Origin: Pseudomonadota bacterium
GTDB lineage: Bacteria > Pseudomonadota > Gammaproteobacteria > Xanthomonadales > Rhodanobacteraceae
Direction of reading: 5' to 3'
NCBI GenBank assembly: GCA_021818335.1
Contig: JAKAEJ010000004.1
Coordinates: forward strand, 1-64,000
DNA length: 64,000 bases
This document shows positions 31,742 to 40,634 of the stretch, one piece after another (the first letter of the stretch is position 1; each line of letters starts with the position of its first letter). The notes under the pieces were generated by a model that was given only the letters and a program-made list of their open reading frames with translations, was not told where the DNA came from and did no database searches. The position numbers and the translations under genes are program-made.

Positions 31742-32710
31742 ATGGGTGAACGTGATGTATTGATGCGCCTCGCAGCTGGTGAGACTTGTTCAGGCGCCTT
31801 GCTGGCTCGGGAACTCGGCGTGAGCCGGGCCGCGGTCTGGAAGCAGATCCAGGCGCTGCGTGCGGATGGCGTGCCGATCGAGGCCCATGCCGGTTCCGGC
31901 TATCGATTGGCCCACCCGCTGAAGCTGCTCGATTTGGCCGCGCTGCGTGGCGCACTGACTCCGACGTTGGCATCTCGTTGGCCGCATATCGAGGTGCATT
32001 GGCAGTTGGATTCGACGTCGAGCGAGTTGCAGCGGCGCGAGCCCGAGTTGCCGTCCGGGAGCGTGATCCTGGCCGAGCGGCAGACGGCTGGGCGTGGTCG
32101 GCGTGGCCGGAAGTGGTTGGCACCGCCAGCCATGGGCCTGACGTTTTCGTTGCTCTGGCGCTTTGAGAAGGGTTTCGCGGCCTTGGCGGGATTGTCCCTC
32201 GTCGTGGGCATTGCCCTGGCCGAGACCCTGCGTGCCATGGGGGCGCATGCGGTCGCATTGAAGTGGCCCAATGACGTGCAACATGATGGCCGCAAGCTGG
32301 CAGGCATTCTGGTGGAGCTTGGTGGCGATTTCCTCGGACCCTGCTTTGCCGTAATCGGCATGGGCCTCAACGTGTGGCTGCCGCAGGAGGTGCGGATCCA
32401 GGCTGGCCAGGCGGTCGCCGATATGGTCGAAGCCTGCGATGGGACCGTGCCTGATCGCAACCGGCTGGCCGGCGCGTTGCTCGTCGCGCTGGCTGAGGCG
32501 CTGGAACTCTTCGCTCGCGAGGGGTTTGCCCCTTTCCAAGCGCGCTATGTCGAGCTTGATGTGCTTGCCGGACGGGAGCTGACCGTGCACAAGGACAGCG
32601 AGTCGTTCCGGGCGTTGGCATGTGGCGTCGATTCGCGTGGTGCGCTGCGTGTGCGGCGTGGCATGGATGCGCTAGTGCTCGATAGCGCCGAAGTGTCGGT
32701 GCGGCCATGA
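31742..32710 (+). CDS. birA: Biotin-protein ligase / biotin operon repressor
   Basis: N-terminal HTH (LLARELGVSRAAVWKQIQALR), ligase motif GRGRRGRKWLAPPAMGLTFS and LKWPNDV. Confidence 0.93.
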   Translation: MGERDVLMRLAAGETCSGALLARELGVSRAAVWKQIQALRADGVPIEAHAGSGYRLAHPLKLLDLAALRGALTPTLASRWPHIEVHWQLDSTSSELQRREPELPSGSVILAERQTAGRGRRGRKWLAPPAMGLTFSLLWRFEKGFAALAGLSLVVGIALAETLRAMGAHAVALKWPNDVQHDGRKLAGILVELGGDFLGPCFAVIGMGLNVWLPQEVRIQAGQAVADMVEACDGTVPDRNRLAGALLVALAEALELFAREGFAPFQARYVELDVLAGRELTVHKDSESFRALACGVDSRGALRVRRGMDALVLDSAEVSVRP

Positions 32711-33462
32711 GGCTTCTTGTTGATCTCGGCAACACGCGTCTTAAATGGATGCTGGCAGATGGCACCGCGGTGCGTGGCCGATCCGTTTCCATGGCTTGGG
32801 ATGAGGCGGATTTCGAGGCCCGACTAGAGGCGTTGCTGGCCGTGGTGCCTCCCGTCGTGTCGATCTGGATCGCCAGTGTCGCTGGGCCGGCGCGAGAAGC
32901 TCGGGTTTGCGAGGCGCTGCGCCGGCGGTTCGGGATCGAGCCACGGATGGCGGTCGCTGCGTCCGAACTGTGTGGCATCCGGCTTGCCTACCGCGAACCG
33001 GAGCGAATGGGCATCGACCGCGTGCTGGCGCTGGTGGCGGTCCAGGCGTCAGGCTATGCGCCCTGTGTTTTGGCTGGTCTTGGAACCGCGTTGACCCTCG
33101 ATGCGTTGGCGAGCAATGGACAGCATCTGGGCGGGTTGATCGTTGCGGGTCCGGAATTGATGCAAAAGGCGCTCGTTGATGCGGCTGGCCGCGTGACGAT
33201 TCGGCGAGAAGGTCGGGTTGGCTGGTTTGCCGACAACACCGACGATGCGATCGCAGGTGGTTCCTGGCTAGCGACTGCAGCCCTTGTCGAGCGCTTTTAT
33301 GAGGAGTCAGCGAAGACTCTGGGACTGGTGCCACGGCTAATCCTGACCGGTGGCGCCGCGCCGCGATTGCAGCCGCTGCTTCGAATCGCGGCCATTGAAA
33401 TGCCTGATGGCGTCTTGCGCGGGCTGGCAATCCTTGCCCAACGCCCCACTCAAAAGGCCTGA
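32707..33462 (+). CDS. coaX: Type III pantothenate kinase
   Basis: MRLLVDLGNTRLKWMLAD; GIDRVLALVA; LAGLGTALTLDAL. Confidence 0.92.
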   Translation: MRLLVDLGNTRLKWMLADGTAVRGRSVSMAWDEADFEARLEALLAVVPPVVSIWIASVAGPAREARVCEALRRRFGIEPRMAVAASELCGIRLAYREPERMGIDRVLALVAVQASGYAPCVLAGLGTALTLDALASNGQHLGGLIVAGPELMQKALVDAAGRVTIRREGRVGWFADNTDDAIAGGSWLATAALVERFYEESAKTLGLVPRLILTGGAAPRLQPLLRIAAIEMPDGVLRGLAILAQRPTQKA

Positions 33463-33657
33463 GGGTTATCGCTAGCTGCGGGCCCCTGCGCCATGATCGG
33501 CCGGTCCAGTCGGCGGCGGCATGTGCGCGGAAGCTTGATTCAAGTGCCGGTTGCAGCTGCGACGTTCAACGGCCGGGAGAGACTTCGCGCCCGCAGGCAC
33601 CGGACGCGCTGGTGAGGGCATGCCTGGGCCTTCGGCGGACTTAGCTAGAATGCGCCG

Positions 33658-34311
33658 GTGACCGGCCTGCGCCTGACCGTGCTGATCTTGTTCGTGGCCA
33701 ATGTTGCGGCGGCAGCGCTGATTGTCTTGCGCATGCATGTTCCGCAGCCGCCATTGGCTGTTCGCGTGCCCGGTGTTCCGGCATTGCGCCTCCTTCAGGA
33801 TGCACCGGATGGACGCGCGTCCACGCCAACTCCGCGGCTCTTGGCGCCGCAGGTCGCCGTGCGTTGCCTGAAGGTAGGTCCTTTCACGACGCAGGCTGAA
33901 ATGCGGCTGGCCTTTGCGGCGCTTAGCCCGCACGTCGGACAAATACAGTATACGGTCGCCGATTCGGCCGTGTCGCGCGGCTGGTGGGTGTATTTGAGTG
34001 CACCCAATCGCGCGGAGGCGTTGTCGAAGGCCCGAGCGCTTTCCACGCACGGCGTGCGCGATTACTACGTGATCACGGCGGGGGAGCAGCAGAACAGCAT
34101 TTCGCTGGGGCTGTTCCAGGATCCTGCGAATGCACGAAGAAGGCTGATGCAGATCCGCGCCCTGGGCTTTGCAGCGCAGTTGCGCCAGCGCGTCGAGCAG
34201 GTTCCACAGTACTACATTGAATTTGCGCTTCCGTCGCAGCCTGGATTCACCTGGCAGCGTTACGTTGCCCATCCCGATATATTGGTGGCGCGGAGCCTCG
34301 CTTGTGGGTGA
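33658..34311 (+). CDS. SPOR-domain-like protein
   Basis: N-terminal TM; two SPOR-like stretches (CLKVGPFTTQAEMRLAFAAL, SLGLFQDPANARRRLMQIRALGF). Start codon uncertain. Confidence 0.65.
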   Translation: MTGLRLTVLILFVANVAAAALIVLRMHVPQPPLAVRVPGVPALRLLQDAPDGRASTPTPRLLAPQVAVRCLKVGPFTTQAEMRLAFAALSPHVGQIQYTVADSAVSRGWWVYLSAPNRAEALSKARALSTHGVRDYYVITAGEQQNSISLGLFQDPANARRRLMQIRALGFAAQLRQRVEQVPQYYIEFALPSQPGFTWQRYVAHPDILVARSLACG

Positions 34312-34374
34312 GGGTCTTCCGTTTCTGGCTGGCGAGCATGATGAACGCGCTGAGCTCGTTACAATGCACGGCAT

Positions 34375-34450
34375 GCCGGCATAGCTCAGTTGGTAGAGCA
34401 ACCGCCTTGTAAGCGGTAGGTCGCGTGTTCGAGTCACGCTGCCGGCACCA
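34375..34450 (+). tRNA. tRNA-Thr (anticodon TGT), CCA encoded
   Basis: gccggcatagctcagttggtagagcaaccgccttgtaagcggtaggtcgcgtgttcgagtcacgctgccggcacca; acceptor GCCGGCA/TGCCGGC pairs, anticodon loop CTTGTAA. Confidence 0.95.
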
Positions 34451-34581
34451 AAGACGGTCGATCGCCGACCCAGAGGGATCGACTCGTCTTGCGGCAGCGG
34501 GGCGTGATCCCAGCAGCGGCAGCGGTCATGGCTTTCGCGAGCCGCGCGAGCCGGCTAAACCCGGTCGTTGGTCGAGGGTGG

Positions 34582-34845
34582 CTACTTCAGATAGCTGCGC
34601 AGAACGGTCATTACCGGGGCAATTTCACTCTCTCTCTGACCGTCGAGGTCGATATGTGAGCGGATGTGGCCTTCGAGCACCTCGAGCATGAGACCGTTGA
34701 TGGCGCCCCGCACGGCGGCCAGCTGTTGAAGGACGTCGCTGCATTCCGGCGTGCCGGCAGCCAACGTGCGTTCAAGGGAGGCGATCTGGCCGCCAATGCG
34801 TCTGACCCGAGCGAGGAGCCTTTTGTCTTGGGCAACGTGCGACAT
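34582..34845 (-). CDS. Metal/formaldehyde-sensitive repressor (FrmR/RcnR/CsoR family)
   Basis: MSHVAQDKRLLARVRRIGGQIASLERTLAAGTPECSDVLQQLAAVRGAINGLMLEVLEGHIRSHI; divergent from a CDF transporter. Confidence 0.9.
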   Translation of the reverse strand: MSHVAQDKRLLARVRRIGGQIASLERTLAAGTPECSDVLQQLAAVRGAINGLMLEVLEGHIRSHIDLDGQRESEIAPVMTVLRSYLK

Positions 34846-34860
34846 GATTGAGCCGTTGGG

Positions 34861-34879
34861 TATACTGGTACCCAGTATA
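34861..34879. promoter_or_regulatory. Candidate FrmR/RcnR-family operator
   Basis: Perfect 8-bp inverted repeat tatactgg-tac-ccagtata in the divergent intergenic region; contains TACT...AGTA half-sites. Confidence 0.7.
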
Positions 34880-34898
34880 TGATCCGGCGAGGACATCC

Positions 34899-35834
34899 GT
34901 GGCCGTGACGACGTCATCCGCTGCCGGACATAGCCATGCGTTCCATGCGGGAAACGCGAGGGGCGAGCGGCGAACGCGCATCGTCGTCGCAATTACGGCG
35001 ATCATGATGGTGGTCGAGATCGTCGGAGGCTATGCACTTAATTCGATGGCGCTGCTGGCGGATGGCTGGCACATGAGCTCGCACACCCTGGCGATGGGAT
35101 TGTCCTTGCTGGCCTATGTGGCAGCTCGGCGCTACGCGACCGATCCGCGTTTGGCTTTTGGAACTTGGAAGATCGAGATATTGGGTGGCTTCAGTAGCGC
35201 CATCCTGCTGGCGGTCGTGGCCGCGCTCATGCTGTTCCAGTCGCTTGATCGACTCTTGACGCCGTCCCCAATCCATTATAGCGAAGCCATACCGATCGCC
35301 GTCTTGGGTCTTGTCGTCAATGCCGTTTGTGCGTGGCTACTTCGCGACGGCGATCATCACCACGCGCATGCGCATGCGCGTGGTGATGCGCACCATCATC
35401 ACGATGTGAACCTGCGGTCGGCTTATGTCCATGTCATCGCCGACGCCGCGACGTCCCTGCTTGCGATAGGCGCACTCCTGGGTGGGAAGTATCTGGGCGC
35501 CTTTTGGCTGGATCCTGCGATGGGGGTTCTGGGGGCGATTCTTGTCGCTCGTTGGTCATTCGCGCTGATGCGTGAATCCGGGCGAATCCTGCTCGATGCG
35601 GAAATGGATGCACCCGTCGTGCAGGAAATTCGCGATGTTGTCCATGAGTCCTTGCCGGACGCGCGGATCACCGACCTCCATGTCTGGCGCGTGGCACACG
35701 ACGGCTACGCGTGCATTCTGGGTCTTTCGGTTACCGAAGAACTATCACCCGATGATGTGCGTCGGCATCTTTCGGTTCACGACGAGCTGGTTCATGTGAC
35801 GGTTGAGGTGACCTTGACGGGCAAGTCAGCATGA
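34899..35834 (+). CDS. dmeF: CDF-family cation efflux transporter (DmeF-like)
   Basis: ALNSMALLADGWHMSSHTLAMGLSLLAY; His-rich loop DHHHAHAHARGDAHHHHD; AYVHVIADAATSLLAI. GTG start at about 34899. Confidence 0.88.
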   Translation: MAVTTSSAAGHSHAFHAGNARGERRTRIVVAITAIMMVVEIVGGYALNSMALLADGWHMSSHTLAMGLSLLAYVAARRYATDPRLAFGTWKIEILGGFSSAILLAVVAALMLFQSLDRLLTPSPIHYSEAIPIAVLGLVVNAVCAWLLRDGDHHHAHAHARGDAHHHHDVNLRSAYVHVIADAATSLLAIGALLGGKYLGAFWLDPAMGVLGAILVARWSFALMRESGRILLDAEMDAPVVQEIRDVVHESLPDARITDLHVWRVAHDGYACILGLSVTEELSPDDVRRHLSVHDELVHVTVEVTLTGKSA

Positions 35835-36211
35835 GTTGATCGCCCCAGGCAACGTACCAAATCCATGGTTGGGACTTTTCGCAAACTGATACGAATCGAC
35901 TCGATGATGAAGCTCTGCCTCGTCGAAATGGAAATCACTTGCAGCCTGCGCGCGTCGATGGAATGAACGGAAGCCGGCAGCGCTGAATTCGGGGCAGCGT
36001 CCGGCACCGAGGCGTTGAACAGCGGTCCATGCGGCGATTCGTCGGAGCCTGATCGACGGGCTGAATGGATCGGGTGGCTGGACCTGCCCAAAGTAGACGT
36101 CAAGTTGGTGGCAGGACGGCGAATGGGCCATCATGGGCAACACGAGCGTGAGCGTGGCCAGGGCTGCGATGGCTGTTGATTGCTCTGCCGACGACCAAAC
36201 GGGCCGAATCG

Positions 36212-36538
36212 ATGGTTCATGACGATGGCGAGGACTACGAGGCGCGTTTCGCGGCGCTGGCGAACGAGTTTGCGCGGACATTGCCGGGCAAACATGCCGC
36301 CTTGGCGGCCGAATGGAACGACTGGCGGCGTGGTAATCCGGAGGCTCGCGCGCGGCTGCAGGCGATGGTGCATCGGCTTGGCGGAGCAGCGGATAATTAC
36401 GGCTACGTGGCCGTCGGGGAAGCGGCGCGGCGTCTGGATGCGCTGCTGATCCCGCGACTGGGTGCATTGCCGGATGCGGTCGAACCGGCCTTGGCGGCAC
36501 TTCTGCATGCGTTCGGGCTACCGCCTGAACCCATCTGA
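36212..36538 (+). CDS. Hpt (histidine phosphotransfer) domain protein
   Basis: RARLQAMVHRLGGAADNYGYVAVGEAARRLD resembles the Hpt active-site helix. Confidence 0.6.
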   Translation: MVHDDGEDYEARFAALANEFARTLPGKHAALAAEWNDWRRGNPEARARLQAMVHRLGGAADNYGYVAVGEAARRLDALLIPRLGALPDAVEPALAALLHAFGLPPEPI

Positions 36539-36573
36539 TTGCTTGGTGCGCAGCATTTTGCAAAGGAGTTCGT

Positions 36574-37524
36574 TTGACGATGGAGTCCCAATTAGCCCAG
36601 GCTGACCCGTCTTTGCCGCGCATCAGCCTGATCGGCGCACCGACAGATGTCGGAGCAGGCCATCGTGGCGCGTCGATGGGGCCAGAGGCCTTGCGCGTCG
36701 CGGGTTTGGCCGAGGCGCTTCGCGCGCGCGGCCTGGAGGTGGTCGATTGCGGCAACCTGGCTGGCCCGGTGAATCCCTGGTTGCCGCCCGAGGACGGCTA
36801 TCGTCACTTGGGGCAGGTCGTGGCTTGGAACCGCAGCGTTGCCGATGCAGTCGACACCCAGCTTGCGCAGGGCCGATTGCCGATCCTCCTTGGGGGGGAC
36901 CACAGCCTGGCGATCGGGTCGATTGGTGCAGTGGCGCGCCATTGCCGTCGGCACCACCGGCGGCTGGTCGTCCTCTGGCTGGATGCCCACGCGGATTTCA
37001 ATACCCATCGCATCACGCCCTCCGGCAACATCCATGGCATGCCGGTGGCCTGCCTGTGCGGCCAGGGCCCTCAGGTGCTGACCACGCTCACCGGCGCTTC
37101 GCCAACCATTCGCGCCGAGGAAATCCGCCAGATCGGCATCCGCTCGGTCGATCCTGGCGAGCGCCGGCTTGTCCATGACGCGGGATTGGCGATCTACGAC
37201 ATGCGATACGTCGACGAGGTGGGGATGAAACGGGTCATGGAGGAGGCGCTGAATGGCGTGGACGCCACGACCCATCTTCATGTCAGCTTTGACGTCGATT
37301 TTCTTGATCCAGGCATCGCGCCGGGTGTTGGCACAACGGTCCAGGGAGGGCCCAATTACCGGGAAGCCCAGTTGGTGATGGAGATGATCGCTGATAGTGG
37401 ACGGTTGTCCTCGCTCGACATCATGGAGCTCAACCCGGCATTTGATGACCACAACCGTACGGCACGCCTGGCCGTCGACCTAGTCGAGAGCCTGTTCGGC
37501 AAATCCACACTCATGCGGGGCTGA
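36574..37524 (+). CDS. rocF: Arginase
   Basis: GGDHSLAIGS, DAHADFNTH, SFDVDFLDPGIAPGVGT. Confidence 0.93.
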   Translation: MTMESQLAQADPSLPRISLIGAPTDVGAGHRGASMGPEALRVAGLAEALRARGLEVVDCGNLAGPVNPWLPPEDGYRHLGQVVAWNRSVADAVDTQLAQGRLPILLGGDHSLAIGSIGAVARHCRRHHRRLVVLWLDAHADFNTHRITPSGNIHGMPVACLCGQGPQVLTTLTGASPTIRAEEIRQIGIRSVDPGERRLVHDAGLAIYDMRYVDEVGMKRVMEEALNGVDATTHLHVSFDVDFLDPGIAPGVGTTVQGGPNYREAQLVMEMIADSGRLSSLDIMELNPAFDDHNRTARLAVDLVESLFGKSTLMRG

Positions 37525-37715
37525 TTGACGGTGGGACGTCCCGGCGCGCGCGGAGCGTCAAAATGTGATGCAATTCACATCTCGTGAGCGTGGCCATCCG
37601 CAACGGTAACGATTTGTCTCGGCATGCCCGTCGGGTGCAGGCCGCGCATGATTCGTGCTTCGGGGAACACGAACGGTCGCGGGTGGTGACCGAGCGAGGA
37701 AGGGCGGGAAGGCCC

Positions 37716-39494
37716 ATGCTCAAGCACCTGGATGGCGTCGCGGAGCGGTCTGGCAGCGCCTTGGACGGCGTGGCGCCGGGTTCGGCGCGTGCGCGGCGCG
37801 GCCAGCTGTTAATGGCTTGGGTCCCTTGGCTGGCCGTAACCGCTGTCCTGCTGGCTGCATTCGCGACTTGGCTCTGGGCTTGGTTGCCGATGGCTGGCGT
37901 GGTGGCGACCGGAGGTGTCGTGGCGACCTTGCTCGCGACGGTTTACGGCAGCGTGCTCCGCCAGCGGCGACTGCGGCGGGCCGAGGCACTCCTGCAGGCA
38001 CTGGCGTCCGAGCTGCGCGAGCCGGTCAGTTTGCGGGATGCCGAAGGGCGCTTCCTGTTTGCATCACGCCCGGCAGCGGCGCTGCTGGGTGCCGAGCCAG
38101 AGGATGTGCTGGGACATACCGAGAGCGATTTTCTGGACGCGGAGGCCGCGGCGAACCGAGCCGCCGAGACCGCGGCACTGCTGGCGGAGCCCGGAAGGCT
38201 GACGTTGCGACGTCGAGGTCCGGATCCGGAAGGCCGCATGCGGGAATATCTCGTCAGCAAGCTCGCACTCGCACTGCCTCGGCGACGACCCTTCGGACTG
38301 CTGGAGGTCGGCCGCGAGATCGGTGGTGAACGGGCGTGGCGCCAGTTCCAGGAACAACGTGACAGCGAGTGGCGGGCCCTGTTCGAAGATCATCCGCTGC
38401 CCGCCTTGGTCATGGCGCAGGACGGTGCACTCCTGGCGGCAAATGCCGCGGCCGAGCGATTTTATGGCTATGCAGCCGAGGATCTCCTGGCGCTGGGTGC
38501 CAATGCCGTCGCCGTCGAACCCGGGAACGACCCTGCGTTGAGCCTGTTGCGAGGTCCGTCGCATAGGCGTCGAGATGGTCGGCTGATGCCGGTCCAGGTC
38601 AGCTCCAGTCCCTTGCTGTACGCCCGGCGTGACGCGCGACTGTTGCTCGTACGGCCTCGCGAAGGCGTCGCGAGCGAGGGTGAACTCTACGAGCGCCGTT
38701 ATCGTGATCTGATTGATTCGGGCATCTGGCTGGTCTGGAGCGTCGACCATGAGGGACGCATCCTGCAGGCCAACGGCGCCATGGCGGCGGCGTTGGGTGT
38801 GGAGGCCAGCGATCTCGATGGTCGACTGCTGACGGACTTCGTAGCGCCTGAGGACCACGAAGCGGCGGTGGCCATGCTGGAGCGCAGCACGACGCGGCGG
38901 CGAGACACAGGCGTCGTGACCTTGCGCGGACGTGGCGGCGAGCGCCGCACATGGCAGTACCACAGCCTTGCCTATCCCGAGGACAAGCCTCCGCAAACCT
39001 TGCTTCTGGCGCAGGACATCACGTTGCGGCAGAGCTACGACCGCAAGCTGCGCGAGCGCGTCCTGATCGATCCGCTTACCGGTGTGTACAACCGCCGCTA
39101 CATCGAAGATTTCGGGCAGCGAGTGGAAAACGGCCAGCGCTTTGGCTGCATCGTCGTGGATGTGGTGGGGTTCAAGCGCTACAACGACACCTACGGCCAT
39201 GCCCGGGGGGATGCCATGCTTCGCAAGCTTGCGCAATTCCTCCGCGTGGCCTGCCGCAGCCAGGATGCCGTGATGCGACTCGGCGGCGACGAGTTCGTCT
39301 TGGTGCTCCCGGATACAAGCGAAGCGGCGTTGCACGACATCGCCCAGAGGCTCGAGCAGCGATCCGAAGTCGAGCTCGGCTTCGCGCTGTCGGCGGGATG
39401 GGCACTTCGCCAGGGCGATGAGCGTTTCGAAGCCACCATGAAGCGCGCCGATCTCGAGCTGTTGTCCCGCCGAGCAGCGGCCCGCAGTCGCTAG
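37716..39494 (+). CDS. Membrane PAS-GGDEF diguanylate cyclase
   Basis: Two N-terminal TM segments; PAS-like repeats; LIDPLTGVYNRRYIEDF and MRLGGDEFVLVLPD. RSQD lies 5 residues before GGDEF (I-site). Confidence 0.88.
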   Translation: MLKHLDGVAERSGSALDGVAPGSARARRGQLLMAWVPWLAVTAVLLAAFATWLWAWLPMAGVVATGGVVATLLATVYGSVLRQRRLRRAEALLQALASELREPVSLRDAEGRFLFASRPAAALLGAEPEDVLGHTESDFLDAEAAANRAAETAALLAEPGRLTLRRRGPDPEGRMREYLVSKLALALPRRRPFGLLEVGREIGGERAWRQFQEQRDSEWRALFEDHPLPALVMAQDGALLAANAAAERFYGYAAEDLLALGANAVAVEPGNDPALSLLRGPSHRRRDGRLMPVQVSSSPLLYARRDARLLLVRPREGVASEGELYERRYRDLIDSGIWLVWSVDHEGRILQANGAMAAALGVEASDLDGRLLTDFVAPEDHEAAVAMLERSTTRRRDTGVVTLRGRGGERRTWQYHSLAYPEDKPPQTLLLAQDITLRQSYDRKLRERVLIDPLTGVYNRRYIEDFGQRVENGQRFGCIVVDVVGFKRYNDTYGHARGDAMLRKLAQFLRVACRSQDAVMRLGGDEFVLVLPDTSEAALHDIAQRLEQRSEVELGFALSAGWALRQGDERFEATMKRADLELLSRRAAARSR

Positions 39495-39580
39495 AGGCTC
39501 CAGCGACCGGCTCGCGCCACCGGCAGGGACTTATCGCTGGCGCCGTCTGATCGTGGATTCGGGCCGGTTGACTAAACCAT

Positions 39581-40177
39581 TTGGACAACAGACGCATCCA
39601 AAGCGGCATGATGGATGGATTGCCGCTACAACGGATCCGCATGAGGGTGGCTGCAGGCGTTGTCAGTGATGCCGACTCCGACGTGGTGGCCGCCGCGGTT
39701 GCCGGCTCTCGCGCGGCGTTTGCCACGCTGTACCGGCGCCATGCAGCGCGGGTGCACGGCGCGGTGCTGCGACTTTGTGGTTACGACCCTGTCCAGGCCG
39801 AAGACGTCACCCAGGAAGCATTCATGGCGGCCTGGCGTTCGCTGCCGTCGTTTCGCGGCGACAGTGCATTCGCGACCTGGTTGTATCGGATCGCGGTGAA
39901 CCAGGCGCTGGCGGCGTTGCGCACCAAGGCCATCGTGGTTGCCGATGGCTGCTTGGATGAAGAAGTGCCCTCCGAACCGGCAGCCTGCCCGGCTGAGCGC
40001 GGCGAGCTGGAGCGTGCGGTCGCGGCTTTGCCGCCGCGCGCCCGCAGCGTGCTGGTGCTGCATGACGTTGAGGGGTGGACGCATGACGACATAGGCCGGT
40101 CCCTGGGCATTACCGCTGGCGCCTGCAAGGCCCACCTGCATCGCGCGCGCGCGCTGCTGCGCGCGCGCTTGGAGTAA
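39581..40177 (+). CDS. ECF RNA polymerase sigma factor
   Basis: FATLYRRHAARVHGAVLRLCGYDPVQAEDVTQEAFMAAWRSL; region 4 HDVEGWTHDDIGRSLGITAGACKAHLHRARALLR. True start may be 39611 or 39641. Confidence 0.9.
   Translation: MDNRRIQSGMMDGLPLQRIRMRVAAGVVSDADSDVVAAAVAGSRAAFATLYRRHAARVHGAVLRLCGYDPVQAEDVTQEAFMAAWRSLPSFRGDSAFATWLYRIAVNQALAALRTKAIVVADGCLDEEVPSEPAACPAERGELERAVAALPPRARSVLVLHDVEGWTHDDIGRSLGITAGACKAHLHRARALLRARLE
40145..40168 (+). repeat. Perfect (GC)n hairpin at the 3' end of the sigma gene
   Basis: gcgcgcgcgc-tgct-gcgcgcgcgc, ending 2 nt before the ggag of the next gene. Confidence 0.6.
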
Positions 40178-40181
40178 GACG

Positions 40182-40580
40182 ATGATTGACGACTCGACGA
40201 GTTCCTATCTTGGCCTTCAAAACGCGCTGAGGCAGCTGGCTCGCGACGAGCCGCCGCCGTGGGCGCTGTGGCCACGTATTGCTCGATCGCTGCCGCCACG
40301 GCGGTCGCCATGGCTGCTTGGCAGCGCCTTGGCCCCTGCACTGGCCGCCGCGGTGCTGGTCACCTGCGGCCTCGGGTTGCTGCTGCCGATTGCACTGGCG
40401 CAGGCCGCGACGGCACCCGGTGCCGCGACATTGCGCGAGGCAATGCTGCAACTGGATGGCGCGCAGGTCCGTGTCGCGGCTGCTCAGCGGTTGCAACCGC
40501 AGGCCACCTACCTGACCGAATTGCGCGTGCACTACAGCCTGCAGCGGGCCGAGCTTGAACGGCGGCTGCAGGGCAGTTGA
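40182..40580 (+). CDS. Small membrane protein, putative anti-sigma factor
   Basis: Directly downstream of the ECF sigma gene; single TM segment after the first 45 residues. Confidence 0.55.
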   Translation: MIDDSTSSYLGLQNALRQLARDEPPPWALWPRIARSLPPRRSPWLLGSALAPALAAAVLVTCGLGLLLPIALAQAATAPGAATLREAMLQLDGAQVRVAAAQRLQPQATYLTELRVHYSLQRAELERRLQGS

Positions 40581-40634
40581 ACGTGTTGGCCAGGGCATGA
40601 CGCCCTGCCTCCTATCCACCCAGAGGGCACCACC

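Noticed and set aside
35835-36211. Possible coding on the minus strand (35826..36755 ORF)
   Set aside because: Pro/Ser/Arg-rich translation typical of out-of-frame GC-rich DNA; overlaps Hpt and arginase genes.
38064-39335. 423-aa minus-strand ORF antisense to the GGDEF gene
   Set aside because: Shadow ORF; plus strand carries GGDEF and PAS motifs.
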